The notes: generated by a model not told the origin, from the letters alone. Numbered from the stretch's first letter, positions 11,377 to 20,907 are shown. The stretch is DNA of 51,198 bases from Massilia brevitalea (GCF_030711405.1 NZ_JAULSI010000002.1:175707-226904); one strand, 5' to 3'. Numbers and translations are program-made.

Positions 11377-12147
11377 TTACACGTCCAGGGGGGCGCCGTC
11401 GACGAAGAGTTTCAGTTCGCCGGGAGCAAAGTGGGTCCAGCTTTCGTTGTTGGTCAGCGGTTCCGTCACGATGATGGCGACCCGGTCTTTCGGCGTGGTC
11501 ACCTGGGAAAAGTCGACGGATAAATCCTCGTCGGACAGGCAGGCGGCGGTGAACGGGTACTGACGCACGATGTAGCAGAGCTTGGTCGAGCAATGTGCGA
11601 ACAGGGCCGTGCCGTCGGACAGCATCATGTTGAAGGTGCCGTAGGCGGCGATCTCGCGCACGAGTTCCTGCAGGGCCGCATGCAGTGCGGCGCGCTCGGG
11701 CAGGCTGTCGCCGAAGCGGCGCCGCAGCTCTTGCAGCAGATAGCAGAAGGCCAGTTCGCTGTCGGTGTTGCCGACCGGGCGGAAAGCGCCGTCGAGCCTT
11801 GGTGCGAATTCCTTCAGGTCGCCATTGTGGGCGAAGACCCAGTAGCGTCCCCAGAGTTCGCGCACGAACGGATGGCAATTTTCCAGCGCCACCTGGCCTT
11901 GCGTGGCCTTGCGGATATGGGCGATGACATTCGTCGACTTGATCGGGTAACGCTTGATGAGTTCGGCAATCGGCGAGGCGATCGCGGCCTGGTGGTCGAC
12001 GAAATGGCGTACGCCGGCGCCTTCGAAAAAGGCGATGCCCCAGCCGTCGTGGTGGGTGTCGGTGCGGCCGCCACGGTGGGCGAAGCCGGTGAAGGAGAAC
12101 ACAATGTCGGTTGGGACATTGCAGTTCATTGCAAGAAGTTGGCACAT
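11377..12147 (-). CDS. Class II glutamine amidotransferase (YafJ-like)
   Basis: A 256-residue Ntn-hydrolase of the GATase class II family. Choosing the ATG at 12147 puts the nucleophile Cys at position 2 (MCQLLAMNCN), which is required after Met removal; an upstream ATG at 12192 would bury it. Other visible features are GFAHRGG, the NCHPF motif, GRYWVFAHNGD and the NTDSELAFCYLL segment. The length fits stand-alone YafJ-type proteins, which lack a synthase domain and whose acceptor substrate is unknown. It is encoded upstream of the EAL-HDOD gene and downstream of DUF3567. Confidence 0.9.
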   Translation of the reverse strand: MCQLLAMNCNVPTDIVFSFTGFAHRGGRTDTHHDGWGIAFFEGAGVRHFVDHQAAIASPIAELIKRYPIKSTNVIAHIRKATQGQVALENCHPFVRELWGRYWVFAHNGDLKEFAPRLDGAFRPVGNTDSELAFCYLLQELRRRFGDSLPERAALHAALQELVREIAAYGTFNMMLSDGTALFAHCSTKLCYIVRQYPFTAACLSDEDLSVDFSQVTTPKDRVAIIVTEPLTNNESWTHFAPGELKLFVDGAPLDV

Positions 12148-12222
12148 GGCAGGCAGCTTACCATGGCATGGGGAGCGAAGCGGCGCCGGCAAGCCGAGCC
12201 GGCGCGAGCTTATGAGGTGCTA

Positions 12223-12480
12223 TCAGTGCAGGACGACCGGTTGGCTCATCAGGGTATCGTAGGAACCGAGGAAATCGTCGATTTCTTCCATGGTGGGCTC
12301 GCTGGCGATCAAATTGTTGACGTCGCGCCGGAACGACTGCGCCAGTCTGCCGCCGATGAACGCTTCGCGACGGCCGGCTTTGTCGACGATTTCGTAACCA
12401 CCGAAGCGCAGGGCTTCGAGGTCGCGATCGACGCCAAATTCGACCACGCTGTACTGTTCGCTGTTGTAGATCATGTTCAT
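12223..12480 (-). CDS. DUF3567 family protein
   Basis: An 85-residue protein beginning MNMIYNSEQYSVVEFG and ending DTLMSQPVVLH, matching the small DUF3567 family that is nearly confined to betaproteobacteria. Conserved stretches include GGYEIVDKAGRRE and SEPTMEEIDDFL. No function is known. It is a useful lineage marker for this window. It lies 75 bp upstream of the amidotransferase gene, and 97 bp downstream of the CobW-like gene. Confidence 0.9.
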   Translation of the reverse strand: MNMIYNSEQYSVVEFGVDRDLEALRFGGYEIVDKAGRREAFIGGRLAQSFRRDVNNLIASEPTMEEIDDFLGSYDTLMSQPVVLH

Positions 12481-12577
12481 GATGACTCCTTCTCTCGATC
12501 AGCGTGTTGGACCAGCCACGCGGCGGCGGGCGGCTGGCTTCGACTTCAGTGAAGAGGTGGGGCTGCGCGAACCGATT

Positions 12578-12982
12578 TCAAGTGTGCCGGTCCGGCGTCA
12601 GTGATAACAATTGATCGTATGGTGCGCTGCTTAACCATGATCGCAACTGACCCAGGTGTTCGCCGCTGGCCAGGCCGATGAAGAGGCGTGTCGGCTTCCG
12701 GCGCAAGAGACGATTCAATGTAACACGCATCACCAGATTTCCCGCGCAGCAAAGGCAACCGGGCGCGATGCGTGCGAGCAGCAGTGTGGAGGATGGTTCC
12801 AGGAGGAGTGTGCCGTCGGGCAGGCCTTCGAGGATGACGGCGCTTGCGCCCTCCTCGGTCGGATCGATGAGAGCGGCAATCGCCGCCTCGCGCCGGCCCG
12901 CGCCGGGCCCGGTGACGATGGTGGTGGCGATGGGGATGGCGCCACCTGCGGAAGCGCCGGCGCGGGCGCCGGCAGCCGTCAC
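12578..12982 (-). CDS. Miniature, degenerate COG0523/CobW-like protein
   Basis: A 134-residue protein starting at a GTG (12982) that overlaps the ntrX stop in a GTGA arrangement, so it is probably translationally coupled. It begins with a beta strand and loop IATTIVTGPGAGRREAAI, where a P-loop would read GxxGxGKT; the Lys-Thr pair is missing. It retains GCLCC (about residue 80), the metal-binding motif of COG0523 G3E GTPases/metallochaperones, followed by a region like the family's RLFIGLASGEHLGQLRSWL. The GTP-binding and C-terminal domains are absent. It could bind metal but probably not hydrolyse GTP. The family assignment rests on these motifs only. Confidence 0.6.
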   Translation of the reverse strand: MTAAGARAGASAGGAIPIATTIVTGPGAGRREAAIAALIDPTEEGASAVILEGLPDGTLLLEPSSTLLLARIAPGCLCCAGNLVMRVTLNRLLRRKPTRLFIGLASGEHLGQLRSWLSSAPYDQLLSLTPDRHT

Positions 12983-13707
12983 CCGCCGCGCTTGCCGAGC
13001 TTGCCCGGCTCGACGCCGAGCTGCTTGAGCTTGCGGTACAGGTGGGTACGCTCGAGGCCGGTCTTTTCGGCCACGCGCGTCATGCTGCCGCCTTCGCGCC
13101 CCAGGTGGTGCTCGAAGTACATGCGCTCGAAGGCGTCGCGCGCCTCGCGCAGCGGCAGGTCGAACGACAGCGTATAGCCTTGCGTTTCGCCGTGGCCGAC
13201 CACGCCCACGCGCGCGCCGTTCATCGGCGCCGGCATCGGCGGCGGTGCATACATCGGGCTGCTGGCCACCGGCATCGCCGTTTCCATCACCGGCGGCGGC
13301 ATGACCGGACGCGGCGGCGGGCTCGGCACGCGCGCCACTTCCTGGGCGCGCGTCAGGCCCTGCTGCACGGCCTTCAGCAGCTTTTGCAGCGCAATCGGCT
13401 TTTCCAGGAAATTCAGGGCGCCGATGCGGGTTGCCTCCACCGCGGTATCGATCGTGGCGTGGCCCGACATCATGATGACCGGCATGGTCAGCAAGCCGTC
13501 GCGCTGCCACTCCTTGAGCAGGGTGACGCCGTCGGTATCGGGCATCCAGATATCGAGCAGGACCAGGTCGGGTGCGCCGGCCGCGCGCGCTTCGCGTGCC
13601 TGCTGCGCGTTTTCCGCCAGCGTGATTGCGTGGCCTTCGTCTCCCAGGATTTCCGAGAGCAGCTCGCGGATGCCCATTTCATCATCAACTACGAGTATGT
13701 TCGCCAT
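12979..13707 (-). CDS. ntrX: NtrX-like response regulator lacking the AAA+ domain
   Basis: A 242-residue response regulator. The receiver domain (1-120) has the acidic pocket Asp8-Asp9, phosphoacceptor Asp52 (LLDIWMPDTDG) and Lys in EKPIAL. A Pro/Met-rich linker (about 125-170) leads to a Fis-type helix-turn-helix (about 185-242: SMTRVAEKTGLERTHLYRKL). Classical NtrX has a sigma-54 AAA+ domain between these; none is present, as is common in Burkholderiales, so it is expected to act as a conventional DNA-binding regulator. It lies 51 bp after ntrY, its presumed kinase. Confidence 0.88.
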   Translation of the reverse strand: MANILVVDDEMGIRELLSEILGDEGHAITLAENAQQAREARAAGAPDLVLLDIWMPDTDGVTLLKEWQRDGLLTMPVIMMSGHATIDTAVEATRIGALNFLEKPIALQKLLKAVQQGLTRAQEVARVPSPPPRPVMPPPVMETAMPVASSPMYAPPPMPAPMNGARVGVVGHGETQGYTLSFDLPLREARDAFERMYFEHHLGREGGSMTRVAEKTGLERTHLYRKLKQLGVEPGKLGKRGG

Positions 13708-13758
13708 CTTTTGCCTTCCGTCTCCGCCCGTTTTAACGTTCGTGATTTTATGCCTGAT

Positions 13759-16035
13759 TTACACTTCGGCCAAGTTCGCCTCTTGTGCTAACTTTAACAG
13801 CAAAATGAATACCGACGCGCCACTTCCGTCCGGACGGTTCTGGATATCGATGCGGCCGCCATGTTCGTCGACTATCTTCTTCACCATCGGCAGGCCCAGG
13901 CCGGTGCCGCGCGCCTTCGAGGTCACATACGGTTCGAAGGCGCGCGCCAGGATTTTCGGTGCGAAGCCGGGGCCGTTGTCCATGATCGCCAGGCGCACCG
14001 CGGTGCCGGCCGTGCCGTTGGCGCCGGTGTAGTGGATGATCTCGGTGGCGACGTCGATGCGTGGCGCCGGCGCATCCGGATCGCGGTCCACCAGCGCATC
14101 CTGGGCATTCTGCAGCAGGTTGTGGATCACCTGGCGCAACTGGGTGGCGTCGCCCATCACCTGCGGCAGGTCCGGCGCCAGCGTGGCGTGGATGATGTCG
14201 GACGCGTCCTCGGCCAGGTACAAATTCAGGATCTGCTCGATCAGGCCATTCAGATCGAGCGGCTCGAGCACCGCCGGCGGCGTGCGCGCATAGTCGCGGA
14301 AGTCGTCGACCATGCGCTTCATGGCGTCGACCTGGTTCACGATGGTACTCGTGGCGCGCGCCAGCAGGGCGGCGTCGTTCGGCTCCAGCTTGTCCTCCAG
14401 CTTCATCTGCAGGCGCTCGGCCGACAGCTGGATCGGCGTGAGCGGGTTCTTGATCTCGTGCGCCAGGCGGCGCGCCACCTCGCCCCAGGCCACCGAGCGC
14501 TGGGCCGAGATCATGTCGGAGATATCGTCGAACACCACGATGAAGCCGCTGCCCGCCCCCACCGGCAGGCGCGAGCCGCGCGTCAGCAGGATGGTGTCGT
14601 GGTCTTCGCCGGGGCGCGGAATCTCGATCTGCTGCTGCCAGTGGGTGCGCTGGCGCGCGTTGCCGGCGGCCGACTGCGCGCTCTGCGCCGAGAAGGCGCG
14701 CGTCACGCAGTTGGCGAACACTTCCAGGCCGCCGATCTTGTGCAGCGGCCCGGCCAGGTTGCAGTGCTCCATCTGCAGGATGCGGCAGGCGGCGTCGTTC
14801 GAGTTGACCACCGTGCCTTCGGCGTCGAGCACCAGCACGCCGGCCGACATGTTGGCCAGCACCGACTCCAGGTGGGCCTTGGCGCTTTGCAGGGCCGAGC
14901 GGTTGCGCTCGACGGCGCTCCTCGCCTCGAACAGCTGGCCGGTCATGGCATTGAAGGATTGCGTCAGCGTGCCCAGTTCGTCGCTGGTCTCGACGATCGG
15001 GCGCGGCGACAGGTCGCCCTCGGCCACCGCCTGCGTGCCTTCGGCCAGGACCAGCAGCGGCTGGGCCAGGTTCCCGGCGATCAGCACCGCGCTGCCGATG
15101 GCCCCGAAGATCGCCAGCAGCAGGGTCAGGGTCAGGGTCCGGATGTACATCTGCTGCAGGCCTTCGCGCGCCACCGAGCGCTGGCGGTATTCGCTGAACG
15201 CGCTCCTGAGCACCTCGGCATTCGTGGCCAGGTTCACCGGCACCGCCTGCATCATCTGCAGGTAGCGCGGCGCCATGCCGGGCGGCTCGGGCACGGCCAG
15301 CACCACGCGCAGGCGCAGGCCGGTGGCGGCGTCGAGCGCATTCGGGCTGTCGTTGCCGGCTTCGCGGAAGTCGAGTTCGATGCCGCCCTCGGGCCGCGCA
15401 TAACCGCCCGGCATGGCGGCCTGGCGCAGCATCTGCGGGCTCGGCACATCGGGGGTAAGGTCGGCGCGCCGGTCTTCGCTGGCGCTGGCCACCAGTTTGC
15501 CGTCGGCGTCGAGCAGCATCGCGCTCTGCATGCCGTCGATGCCGTGGATCGCCTGCGACAGCGCCAGCTGGGCGCCGAAGTCGCTCTGCCCCGACAGCGT
15601 CGCCGACACGGTCTGGGCGCTGGCCACCAGGTCGGCCTGGGCTTCGTCGAGCGCGGCGCGGCCCAGGCTCAGGCCCGAGGACAGCGCCGCCTCGATCTTG
15701 ACGTCGAACCAGGATTCGATCGAGTGCGAGACGAACTGTACCGACACCATGAAGATCACCAGGCCGGGCAGGATGCCGATGCCGGCGAACAGCAGCACCA
15801 GGCGCGCCATCAGGCGCGAGCCGAAGCGCTTGGCTTTATAGCGCGAATACAGGCGCCCCAGGGCCACCACCACCAGGATCAGCAGCAGGAAGGCGATGGT
15901 GGCGTTCAGCCCCAGCAGCCAGGAATAGTAGCGGTCGAAGAAACCGGAGTTGTCGGAAGCCGAGGCGAGCAGGAACAGCAGGATCGAAACGATCGCCCCG
16001 CCGACCACCAGCGCATAGCGCAGGGCCTGGTTCAC
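13759..16035 (-). CDS. ntrY: NtrY-like sensor histidine kinase
   Basis: A 758-residue membrane kinase. Three N-terminal transmembrane segments (about 7-25, 42-62 and 85-107) and another near residue 300 frame a periplasmic sensor region. A HAMP domain (about 325-380), a PAS domain (about 390-470), HisKA with phosphoacceptor His526 (RRLAHEIKNPLTPIQLSAER) and HATPase_c with DNGPGFAP and GTGLGLPMVKK follow. The partner is the NtrX-like regulator downstream. NtrYX systems are linked to nitrogen and redox-related control and envelope traits; the actual signal here is not visible. It follows DUF4390 after 12 nt. Confidence 0.93.
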   Translation of the reverse strand: MNQALRYALVVGGAIVSILLFLLASASDNSGFFDRYYSWLLGLNATIAFLLLILVVVALGRLYSRYKAKRFGSRLMARLVLLFAGIGILPGLVIFMVSVQFVSHSIESWFDVKIEAALSSGLSLGRAALDEAQADLVASAQTVSATLSGQSDFGAQLALSQAIHGIDGMQSAMLLDADGKLVASASEDRRADLTPDVPSPQMLRQAAMPGGYARPEGGIELDFREAGNDSPNALDAATGLRLRVVLAVPEPPGMAPRYLQMMQAVPVNLATNAEVLRSAFSEYRQRSVAREGLQQMYIRTLTLTLLLAIFGAIGSAVLIAGNLAQPLLVLAEGTQAVAEGDLSPRPIVETSDELGTLTQSFNAMTGQLFEARSAVERNRSALQSAKAHLESVLANMSAGVLVLDAEGTVVNSNDAACRILQMEHCNLAGPLHKIGGLEVFANCVTRAFSAQSAQSAAGNARQRTHWQQQIEIPRPGEDHDTILLTRGSRLPVGAGSGFIVVFDDISDMISAQRSVAWGEVARRLAHEIKNPLTPIQLSAERLQMKLEDKLEPNDAALLARATSTIVNQVDAMKRMVDDFRDYARTPPAVLEPLDLNGLIEQILNLYLAEDASDIIHATLAPDLPQVMGDATQLRQVIHNLLQNAQDALVDRDPDAPAPRIDVATEIIHYTGANGTAGTAVRLAIMDNGPGFAPKILARAFEPYVTSKARGTGLGLPMVKKIVDEHGGRIDIQNRPDGSGASVFILLLKLAQEANLAEV

Positions 16036-16047
16036 GCCTGCCTCCCT

Positions 16048-16611
16048 TTACTCGGCACGGTAATTGAAGGTCTTCCTGTTCGAGGCGAGGCGCCAGTCGG
16101 CATTCGAAAAGGCGCTCACCTGCAGCGGTTTTTGCAGGTAGTCGCGGTCCATGAACATGCGCAGGCTGACCTCGTAGGTCTCGCCATGCTTCAGGGCGCC
16201 CTTGGGCGCGATCGACCAGCGCCCCGGGCGGCGGATCTGGAACATCGCTTCGTCCAGGGTCTGGAAGGTTTGCTGGACGCTGCCGACTGCCGCTACGTAG
16301 TACTGGCGCAGCAGGACGTCGTAGGAAATGCTGACCGTGCGCTTGGCGAACACGGCGCGCTCGTCGCGCCAGTACCAGCGCGGGCGCACCAGTTCGATTT
16401 CGGTCGTGAAGTAGAGCTTGACGCCGTGCTGCAGGGCGTCTTCGAGCTCGCGGCTGAGGTCGAAGGAATAGTTGGCGGCCAGGCGGTAGCCGTCGTCGCC
16501 GGCCTCGATTTTTGCCATCGTGATGTCGATCCCGTCGGCCGCCTGCGCCGTTGCGCACGCGAAGACCAGCAGCAGCTGGCAGGCGAGGAGGCGGAAAAAT
16601 CGTAAAGTCAC
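16048..16611 (-). CDS. DUF4390 domain-containing exported protein
   Basis: A 187-residue protein with a Sec signal peptide (1-24, cleavage near AQAAD) and the DUF4390 domain over the rest, including the conserved GVKLYFTTEIELVRPRWYW segment. It is a predicted beta-rich periplasmic protein of unknown function, almost always encoded directly upstream of ntrY as here. That suggests a role in NtrY signal sensing, an inference from gene order only. It lies 58 bp downstream of rsmB, in the same leftward set. Confidence 0.9.
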   Translation of the reverse strand: MTLRFFRLLACQLLLVFACATAQAADGIDITMAKIEAGDDGYRLAANYSFDLSRELEDALQHGVKLYFTTEIELVRPRWYWRDERAVFAKRTVSISYDVLLRQYYVAAVGSVQQTFQTLDEAMFQIRRPGRWSIAPKGALKHGETYEVSLRMFMDRDYLQKPLQVSAFSNADWRLASNRKTFNYRAE

Positions 16612-16669
16612 AGGTGGCCGGAACCTAAATTAATCGAGCAGATAATCGAGCATTGCTGCGGGAGCGTTC

Positions 16670-18238
16670 CTAACTACCCTTCTTGTGGAAGAGCGCATAG
16701 AACAGACCGTCATGATCGAGCCCGGCGCCGCTCACGGGAAGCAGCTGGCCTGGCGCATCGAGGCGGGTGGCGTCGTGGTGGCGCGCCGCGAACGCGGCCG
16801 CCTGCGCCTCCGATTCCTGGGGCCAGAGCGAACATGTCACAAACAGCAATTTACCATCGGGCCGCAACATCTGCCAAAGATTGTCGAGTATCTCCGCGGA
16901 AAGTGTTGTAAGTTGGCGTGTGTCGGTCTTGCGGCGCAGCCAGCGGATATCCGGGTGGCGGCGCACGATGCCCGAGGCGGTGCACGGCACATCGGCCAGG
17001 ATGCGGTCGTACTGGCGGCCATCCCACCAGTCCCGGGTCTGCGCTTGGGCGGTTACCAGCGTGGCTTCCAGGCCCAGGCGGCCGAGGTTGTCGGCCACCC
17101 GCCTCAAGCGCTGCGGGTCGGCGTCGACCGAAGTCAGCTCCACGTCCGCCAGCTCGAGGATGTGGCCGCTCTTGCCGCCCGGCGCCGCGCAGGCATCGAG
17201 CACGCGCATGCCGTCCTGCAGGCCGAGCAGCGGCGCGGCCAGCTGGGCGCCGGCATCCTGCACCGACACCAGGCCATCGTGGAAGCCGGGAATCTGGGCC
17301 ACGTTCACGGCCTGCGCCAGGCGCAGCGCCTGCGGGCCGATTTGTTCGGCCGCCACGCCGGCTTCTTCGAGCCCGCGCAGGTAGTCGGCGAGCGAGGTCT
17401 TGCGGGTATTCACGCGCAGGGTCAGCGGCGGATGGGTGTTGCCGGCCGCGAGGATGGCTTCCCAGTCCTGCGGATAGGCGGCGCGGGTGGCGTCGATCCA
17501 CCACTGCGGGTAGTTCCACTGCGCGAACGGATCGGCCAGCGCCTGCTCCACCAGGGCTTCGCGCTCGCGCAGGAAGCGGCGCAGCACGGCGTTCACCATC
17601 GCCTTGGCATGGGCGAAGTCCGGGTGGCTGGCGGCGGCCGTGACGGCCTGGTCGACCACGGTAAAGGCTTCATACGGCGCCTCGCCTTGCGCCGGGTCGA
17701 GCAGGGCCAGGGCGCAGCACAGCAGGCCGGCCAGTTGCGGCGCGTCCGGCGCCTTGGTCGTCATCAGGTCGAGCACTGTCTCGCTGCGGCCCATCTGGCG
17801 CATGCTGCGGTAGGCCAGGTCCTGGATCGCGCCGCGCGCCTGGGGCGTCACGCCAAACGTCGTGAAGACGTGGGCCAGGGCCTGCGGCAGCGCGGTGCCG
17901 GCGCCCACCTGGGCGATGGCGTTCGACGCGCCCAGCAGGGCCAGCGCCAGCGAATCCGGCGGCAGGTCCGGCACATAGTCGGGCTGGAACTGCTGCTTCA
18001 CTTCGTAGCTGGGTTTCAGCCTGTCCTGCGGCTGTTCGCGCGGCGGACGCGGCGGCGGCGCGGCACGCTTGACCTCGGGCGCCCTGCCCTGCCCTGCACC
18101 TGGTTTCGTGCCCTGCGCGGCCGGCTTGCCGGCGGGCTTGGCGTACTGGGCCGCGGGATTGGCCGGCTTGCGCGGCGCCGGCTTGGCGGCGCTGCCGGAC
18201 TTGGGTTTGATGCTGAGCGTAGGGCGCTTGTCGGTCAT
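16670..18238 (-). CDS. rsmB: 16S rRNA cytosine(967)-C5 methyltransferase, long N-terminal tail
   Basis: A 522-residue RsmB/Sun homologue that methylates C967 of 16S rRNA with SAM. After a low-complexity basic, Pro/Ala/Lys-rich tail (residues 1-85), a NusB-like RNA-binding domain spans about 90-230 and the methyltransferase domain about 240-522. SAM-binding LDACAAPGGKSGH and the two motif cysteines (ADVPCTASG and VTCSLWPQESE, the latter holding the nucleophile) are present. Usual length is about 430, so the tail is an addition. It is divergent from argS and heads the set rsmB-DUF4390-ntrYX. Confidence 0.95.
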   Translation of the reverse strand: MTDKRPTLSIKPKSGSAAKPAPRKPANPAAQYAKPAGKPAAQGTKPGAGQGRAPEVKRAAPPPRPPREQPQDRLKPSYEVKQQFQPDYVPDLPPDSLALALLGASNAIAQVGAGTALPQALAHVFTTFGVTPQARGAIQDLAYRSMRQMGRSETVLDLMTTKAPDAPQLAGLLCCALALLDPAQGEAPYEAFTVVDQAVTAAASHPDFAHAKAMVNAVLRRFLREREALVEQALADPFAQWNYPQWWIDATRAAYPQDWEAILAAGNTHPPLTLRVNTRKTSLADYLRGLEEAGVAAEQIGPQALRLAQAVNVAQIPGFHDGLVSVQDAGAQLAAPLLGLQDGMRVLDACAAPGGKSGHILELADVELTSVDADPQRLRRVADNLGRLGLEATLVTAQAQTRDWWDGRQYDRILADVPCTASGIVRRHPDIRWLRRKTDTRQLTTLSAEILDNLWQMLRPDGKLLFVTCSLWPQESEAQAAAFAARHHDATRLDAPGQLLPVSGAGLDHDGLFYALFHKKGS

Positions 18239-18349
18239 GGTGACGGGTCAATACAGAAAGGCGTCATTGTAACGGTACAGCCTTTGGCTGTGCTTAAAGC
18301 TGGCTTGCAGCCGCGGCCGCCGGGCGTATTCGGCGTTGCAGCAAACCAG

Positions 18350-18355
18350 TATAAT
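18350..18355 (+). promoter_or_regulatory. Candidate -10 element of argS
   Basis: A perfect TATAAT stands 61 nt before the chosen argS start in the 177-bp divergent rsmB/argS gap. No good -35 hexamer is at the expected spacing, so this is tentative. Confidence 0.35.
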
Positions 18356-18415
18356 GAACCTTGATTGCCGTGGCCGCGCGCCACCGCTCCATTCGAACTC
18401 ACCGCACACCACACT

Positions 18416-20176
18416 ATGCTCGCCCAACAAAAACAAGCGATCGTTGCCCTGTTCCAGGCAGCCCTGGCGCCGATCGTCGCCGGCACCGACCTTACCCCGA
18501 ACGTCGTCCTGGAACGCCCGCGCGATCCTTCGCACGGCGACGTCGCCTGCAACATCGCCATGCAGCTGGCCAAGCCACTGAAAACCAACCCGCGCGAACT
18601 GGCCACGCGCCTGGTCGCCGCCCTGCTGGCCGACCCGCAGGCCGCCGGCCTGATCGAAGCGGCCGAAGTCGCCGGCCCCGGCTTCATCAACCTGCGCGTG
18701 GCCGCCGGCGCCAAGCAGGCCGTGGTGCGCAGCATCCTCGAGCAGGGCCAGGCATTCGGCCGCGGCACGGCCGGTGAAGGCCACCACGCCATCATCGAAT
18801 TCGTCTCGGCCAACCCGACCGGTCCGCTGCACGTGGGCCACGGCCGCCAGGCCGCGCTGGGCGACGCCCTGTCGGCGCTGTTCCAGGCGCAAGGCCACCA
18901 GGTGACGCGCGAGTTCTACTACAACGACGCCGGCGTCCAGATCGCCACCCTGGCCACCTCGGTCCAGGCGCGCGCACGCGGCTTCAAGCCGGGCGACGCC
19001 GAATGGCCCGAGTCGGCCTACAACGGCGACTACATCCAGGACATTGCCGACGACTTCCTGGACAAGAAGACGGTCTCCGCCAGCGACGGCGAGCCGGCCA
19101 CCGCCAGCGGCGACGTCGAGGACATCGAATCGATCCGCCGCTTCGCCGTGACCTACCTGCGCAACGAGCAGGACATCGACCTGCAGGCCTTTGGCGTCAA
19201 GTTCGACAATTACTACCTCGAGTCCTCGCTGTACGCCGACGGCAAAGTGGACGAAGCTGTCCAGGCCCTCGTGGACGCCGGCGTCACCTACGAACTCGAC
19301 GGCGCCCTGTGGCTGAAGACCACGGACTATGGCGACGACAAGGACCGCGTGATGCGCAAGTCCGAAGGCGGCTTCACCTACTTCGTGCCCGATGTCGCTT
19401 ACCACATGCAAAAGTTCCGCCGCGGCTTCGACCAGGCCATCAACATCCAGGGCAGCGACCACCACGGCACCATCGCCCGCGTGCGCGCCGGCCTGCAGGC
19501 CGTGAATATCGGCATCCCGCAGGGCTACCCGGACTATGTGCTGCACAAAATGGTCACCGTCATGAAGAACGGCGAAGAGGTCAAGATCTCGAAGCGCGCC
19601 GGTTCCTACGTGACCGTGCGCGATTTGATCGAATGGTCGGGCAACGGCGACATCACGCGCGGCCGCGACGCCGTGCGCTTCTTCCTCATCTCGCGCAAGG
19701 CCGATACCGAATTCGTGTTCGACGTCGACGTCGCCCTGAAAACCTCGGACGAGAACCCGGTGTATTACGTGCAGTACGCCCACGCGCGCATCTGCTCGGC
19801 CCTCGCCAACTGGGGCGGCGACGAAGCGTCGCTGGCGAACGCCGACCTGTCGCTGCTGACCACGCCGCACGAGGCGAGCCTGCTGTCGAAGCTGGCCGCC
19901 TATCCGGAAATGCTGCAGCGCGCCCAGGCCGAACTCGGCCCGCACCAGGTGGCCTTCTACCTGCGCGAACTGGCCGGCGAGCTGCACAGCTACTACTTCG
20001 CCCACAAGTGGCTGCTCGACGACGACGAAGCACTCAAGCTGGCGCGCCTGGCCCTGGCCACCGCCACCCGCCAGGTGCTGCGCAACGGCCTGGCCCTGAT
20101 CGGCGTGTCCGCGCCGAACAAGATGGAACGCGCGCCAGCCGACGACGCAGCCGCGCAAGCCGACCAACCAGCATAA
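18416..20176 (+). CDS. argS: Arginyl-tRNA synthetase
   Basis: A 586-residue class I arginyl-tRNA synthetase. The N-terminal Add1 domain (1-100) recognises the tRNA D-loop. The catalytic core carries HVGH (residues 139-142, the HIGH motif) and KISKR (from Lys390, the KMSKS equivalent). A C-terminal DALR anticodon-binding domain (about 470-586) follows. The ATG at 18416 gives the family start [13 protein letters not shown]; an upstream extension to 18365 is not supported. It is the first gene of a seven-gene rightward cluster. Confidence 0.97.
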   Translation: MLAQQKQAIVALFQAALAPIVAGTDLTPNVVLERPRDPSHGDVACNIAMQLAKPLKTNPRELATRLVAALLADPQAAGLIEAAEVAGPGFINLRVAAGAKQAVVRSILEQGQAFGRGTAGEGHHAIIEFVSANPTGPLHVGHGRQAALGDALSALFQAQGHQVTREFYYNDAGVQIATLATSVQARARGFKPGDAEWPESAYNGDYIQDIADDFLDKKTVSASDGEPATASGDVEDIESIRRFAVTYLRNEQDIDLQAFGVKFDNYYLESSLYADGKVDEAVQALVDAGVTYELDGALWLKTTDYGDDKDRVMRKSEGGFTYFVPDVAYHMQKFRRGFDQAINIQGSDHHGTIARVRAGLQAVNIGIPQGYPDYVLHKMVTVMKNGEEVKISKRAGSYVTVRDLIEWSGNGDITRGRDAVRFFLISRKADTEFVFDVDVALKTSDENPVYYVQYAHARICSALANWGGDEASLANADLSLLTTPHEASLLSKLAAYPEMLQRAQAELGPHQVAFYLRELAGELHSYYFAHKWLLDDDEALKLARLALATATRQVLRNGLALIGVSAPNKMERAPADDAAAQADQPA

Positions 20177-20187
20177 GCACAGCGACC

Positions 20188-20889
20188 ATGACCGCCATCC
20201 TTCGTTTCCCTTCCCGCCAGCGCGGCAGCACCCTGACCGGCATCATCATCGGCCTGATCATCGGCCTGGGTATCGCGGTGGCGGTTGCGCTGATGATCAC
20301 CAAGGGCGCCTCGCCCTTCACCGACCGCTCGAACAAGATGGGCCGCCCGGCCGATCTCGACCCGAGCCAGGCCAACGATCCGAACAAGCCGCTGTACGGC
20401 AGCCGCGACGCCGCGCGCCAGGCCAACAAGCAGCTGTCCGAGCGCGAGGCCGCCAAGGCCGCTGCGCCTGCCCCGGCGCCTGCCCCGGCCCCGGCGACCG
20501 AAGCCGATCCGCTCGGCGAAGCCATCGCCGGCATGAGCCAGGCCGCCGAGCGCAAGCCGGCCACGCCTGCGGCCGCACCGGCGCCGGCTCCCGCGCCAGC
20601 CGCCGCCGCGGCCGCGCCGAATGCGGCAGCCGCCGCAGCGGGCGGCGACGACCGCTACATATACTTCCTGCAGGCCGGCGCCTTCCGCGAAATGTCGGAC
20701 GCCGAGAACACCCGCGCCAAGCTGGCCCTGCTCGGCTTCGAGGCCGCAATCAGCGACCGCACCAGCGACAGCGGCGTGCTGCACCGCGTGCGCGTGGGCC
20801 CGTTCAACGGGGTAGAAACCGTCAACAAGGCGCGCGCCAAGCTGCTCGACAGCGGCATCGACGTCGCCATCGTCCGCAACCAGAAATAA
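20188..20889 (+). CDS. FtsN-like SPOR-domain protein
   Basis: A 233-residue bitopic membrane protein: a short cytoplasmic N-terminus, one transmembrane helix (about 17-39, TLTGIIIGLIIGLGIAVAVA), an Ala/Pro-rich periplasmic linker (about 90-150) and a C-terminal SPOR domain (about 155-233, YIYFLQAGAFREMSDAENTR). SPOR domains bind denuded glycan at division septa. The architecture matches FtsN/DedD-like proteins, and argS-adjacent FtsN homologues are common in betaproteobacteria. It starts 11 nt after argS. Which SPOR protein is the true FtsN cannot be decided here. Confidence 0.88.
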   Translation: MTAILRFPSRQRGSTLTGIIIGLIIGLGIAVAVALMITKGASPFTDRSNKMGRPADLDPSQANDPNKPLYGSRDAARQANKQLSEREAAKAAAPAPAPAPAPATEADPLGEAIAGMSQAAERKPATPAAAPAPAPAPAAAAAAPNAAAAAAGGDDRYIYFLQAGAFREMSDAENTRAKLALLGFEAAISDRTSDSGVLHRVRVGPFNGVETVNKARAKLLDSGIDVAIVRNQK

Positions 20890-20907
20890 CCGTTCCAGGA
20901 GAACCCG

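Noticed and set aside
12983..13510. N-terminal extension of the CobW-like frame through ntrX
   Set aside because: The upstream part is an out-of-frame shadow of ntrX; the GTG overlapping the ntrX stop is a natural coupled start.
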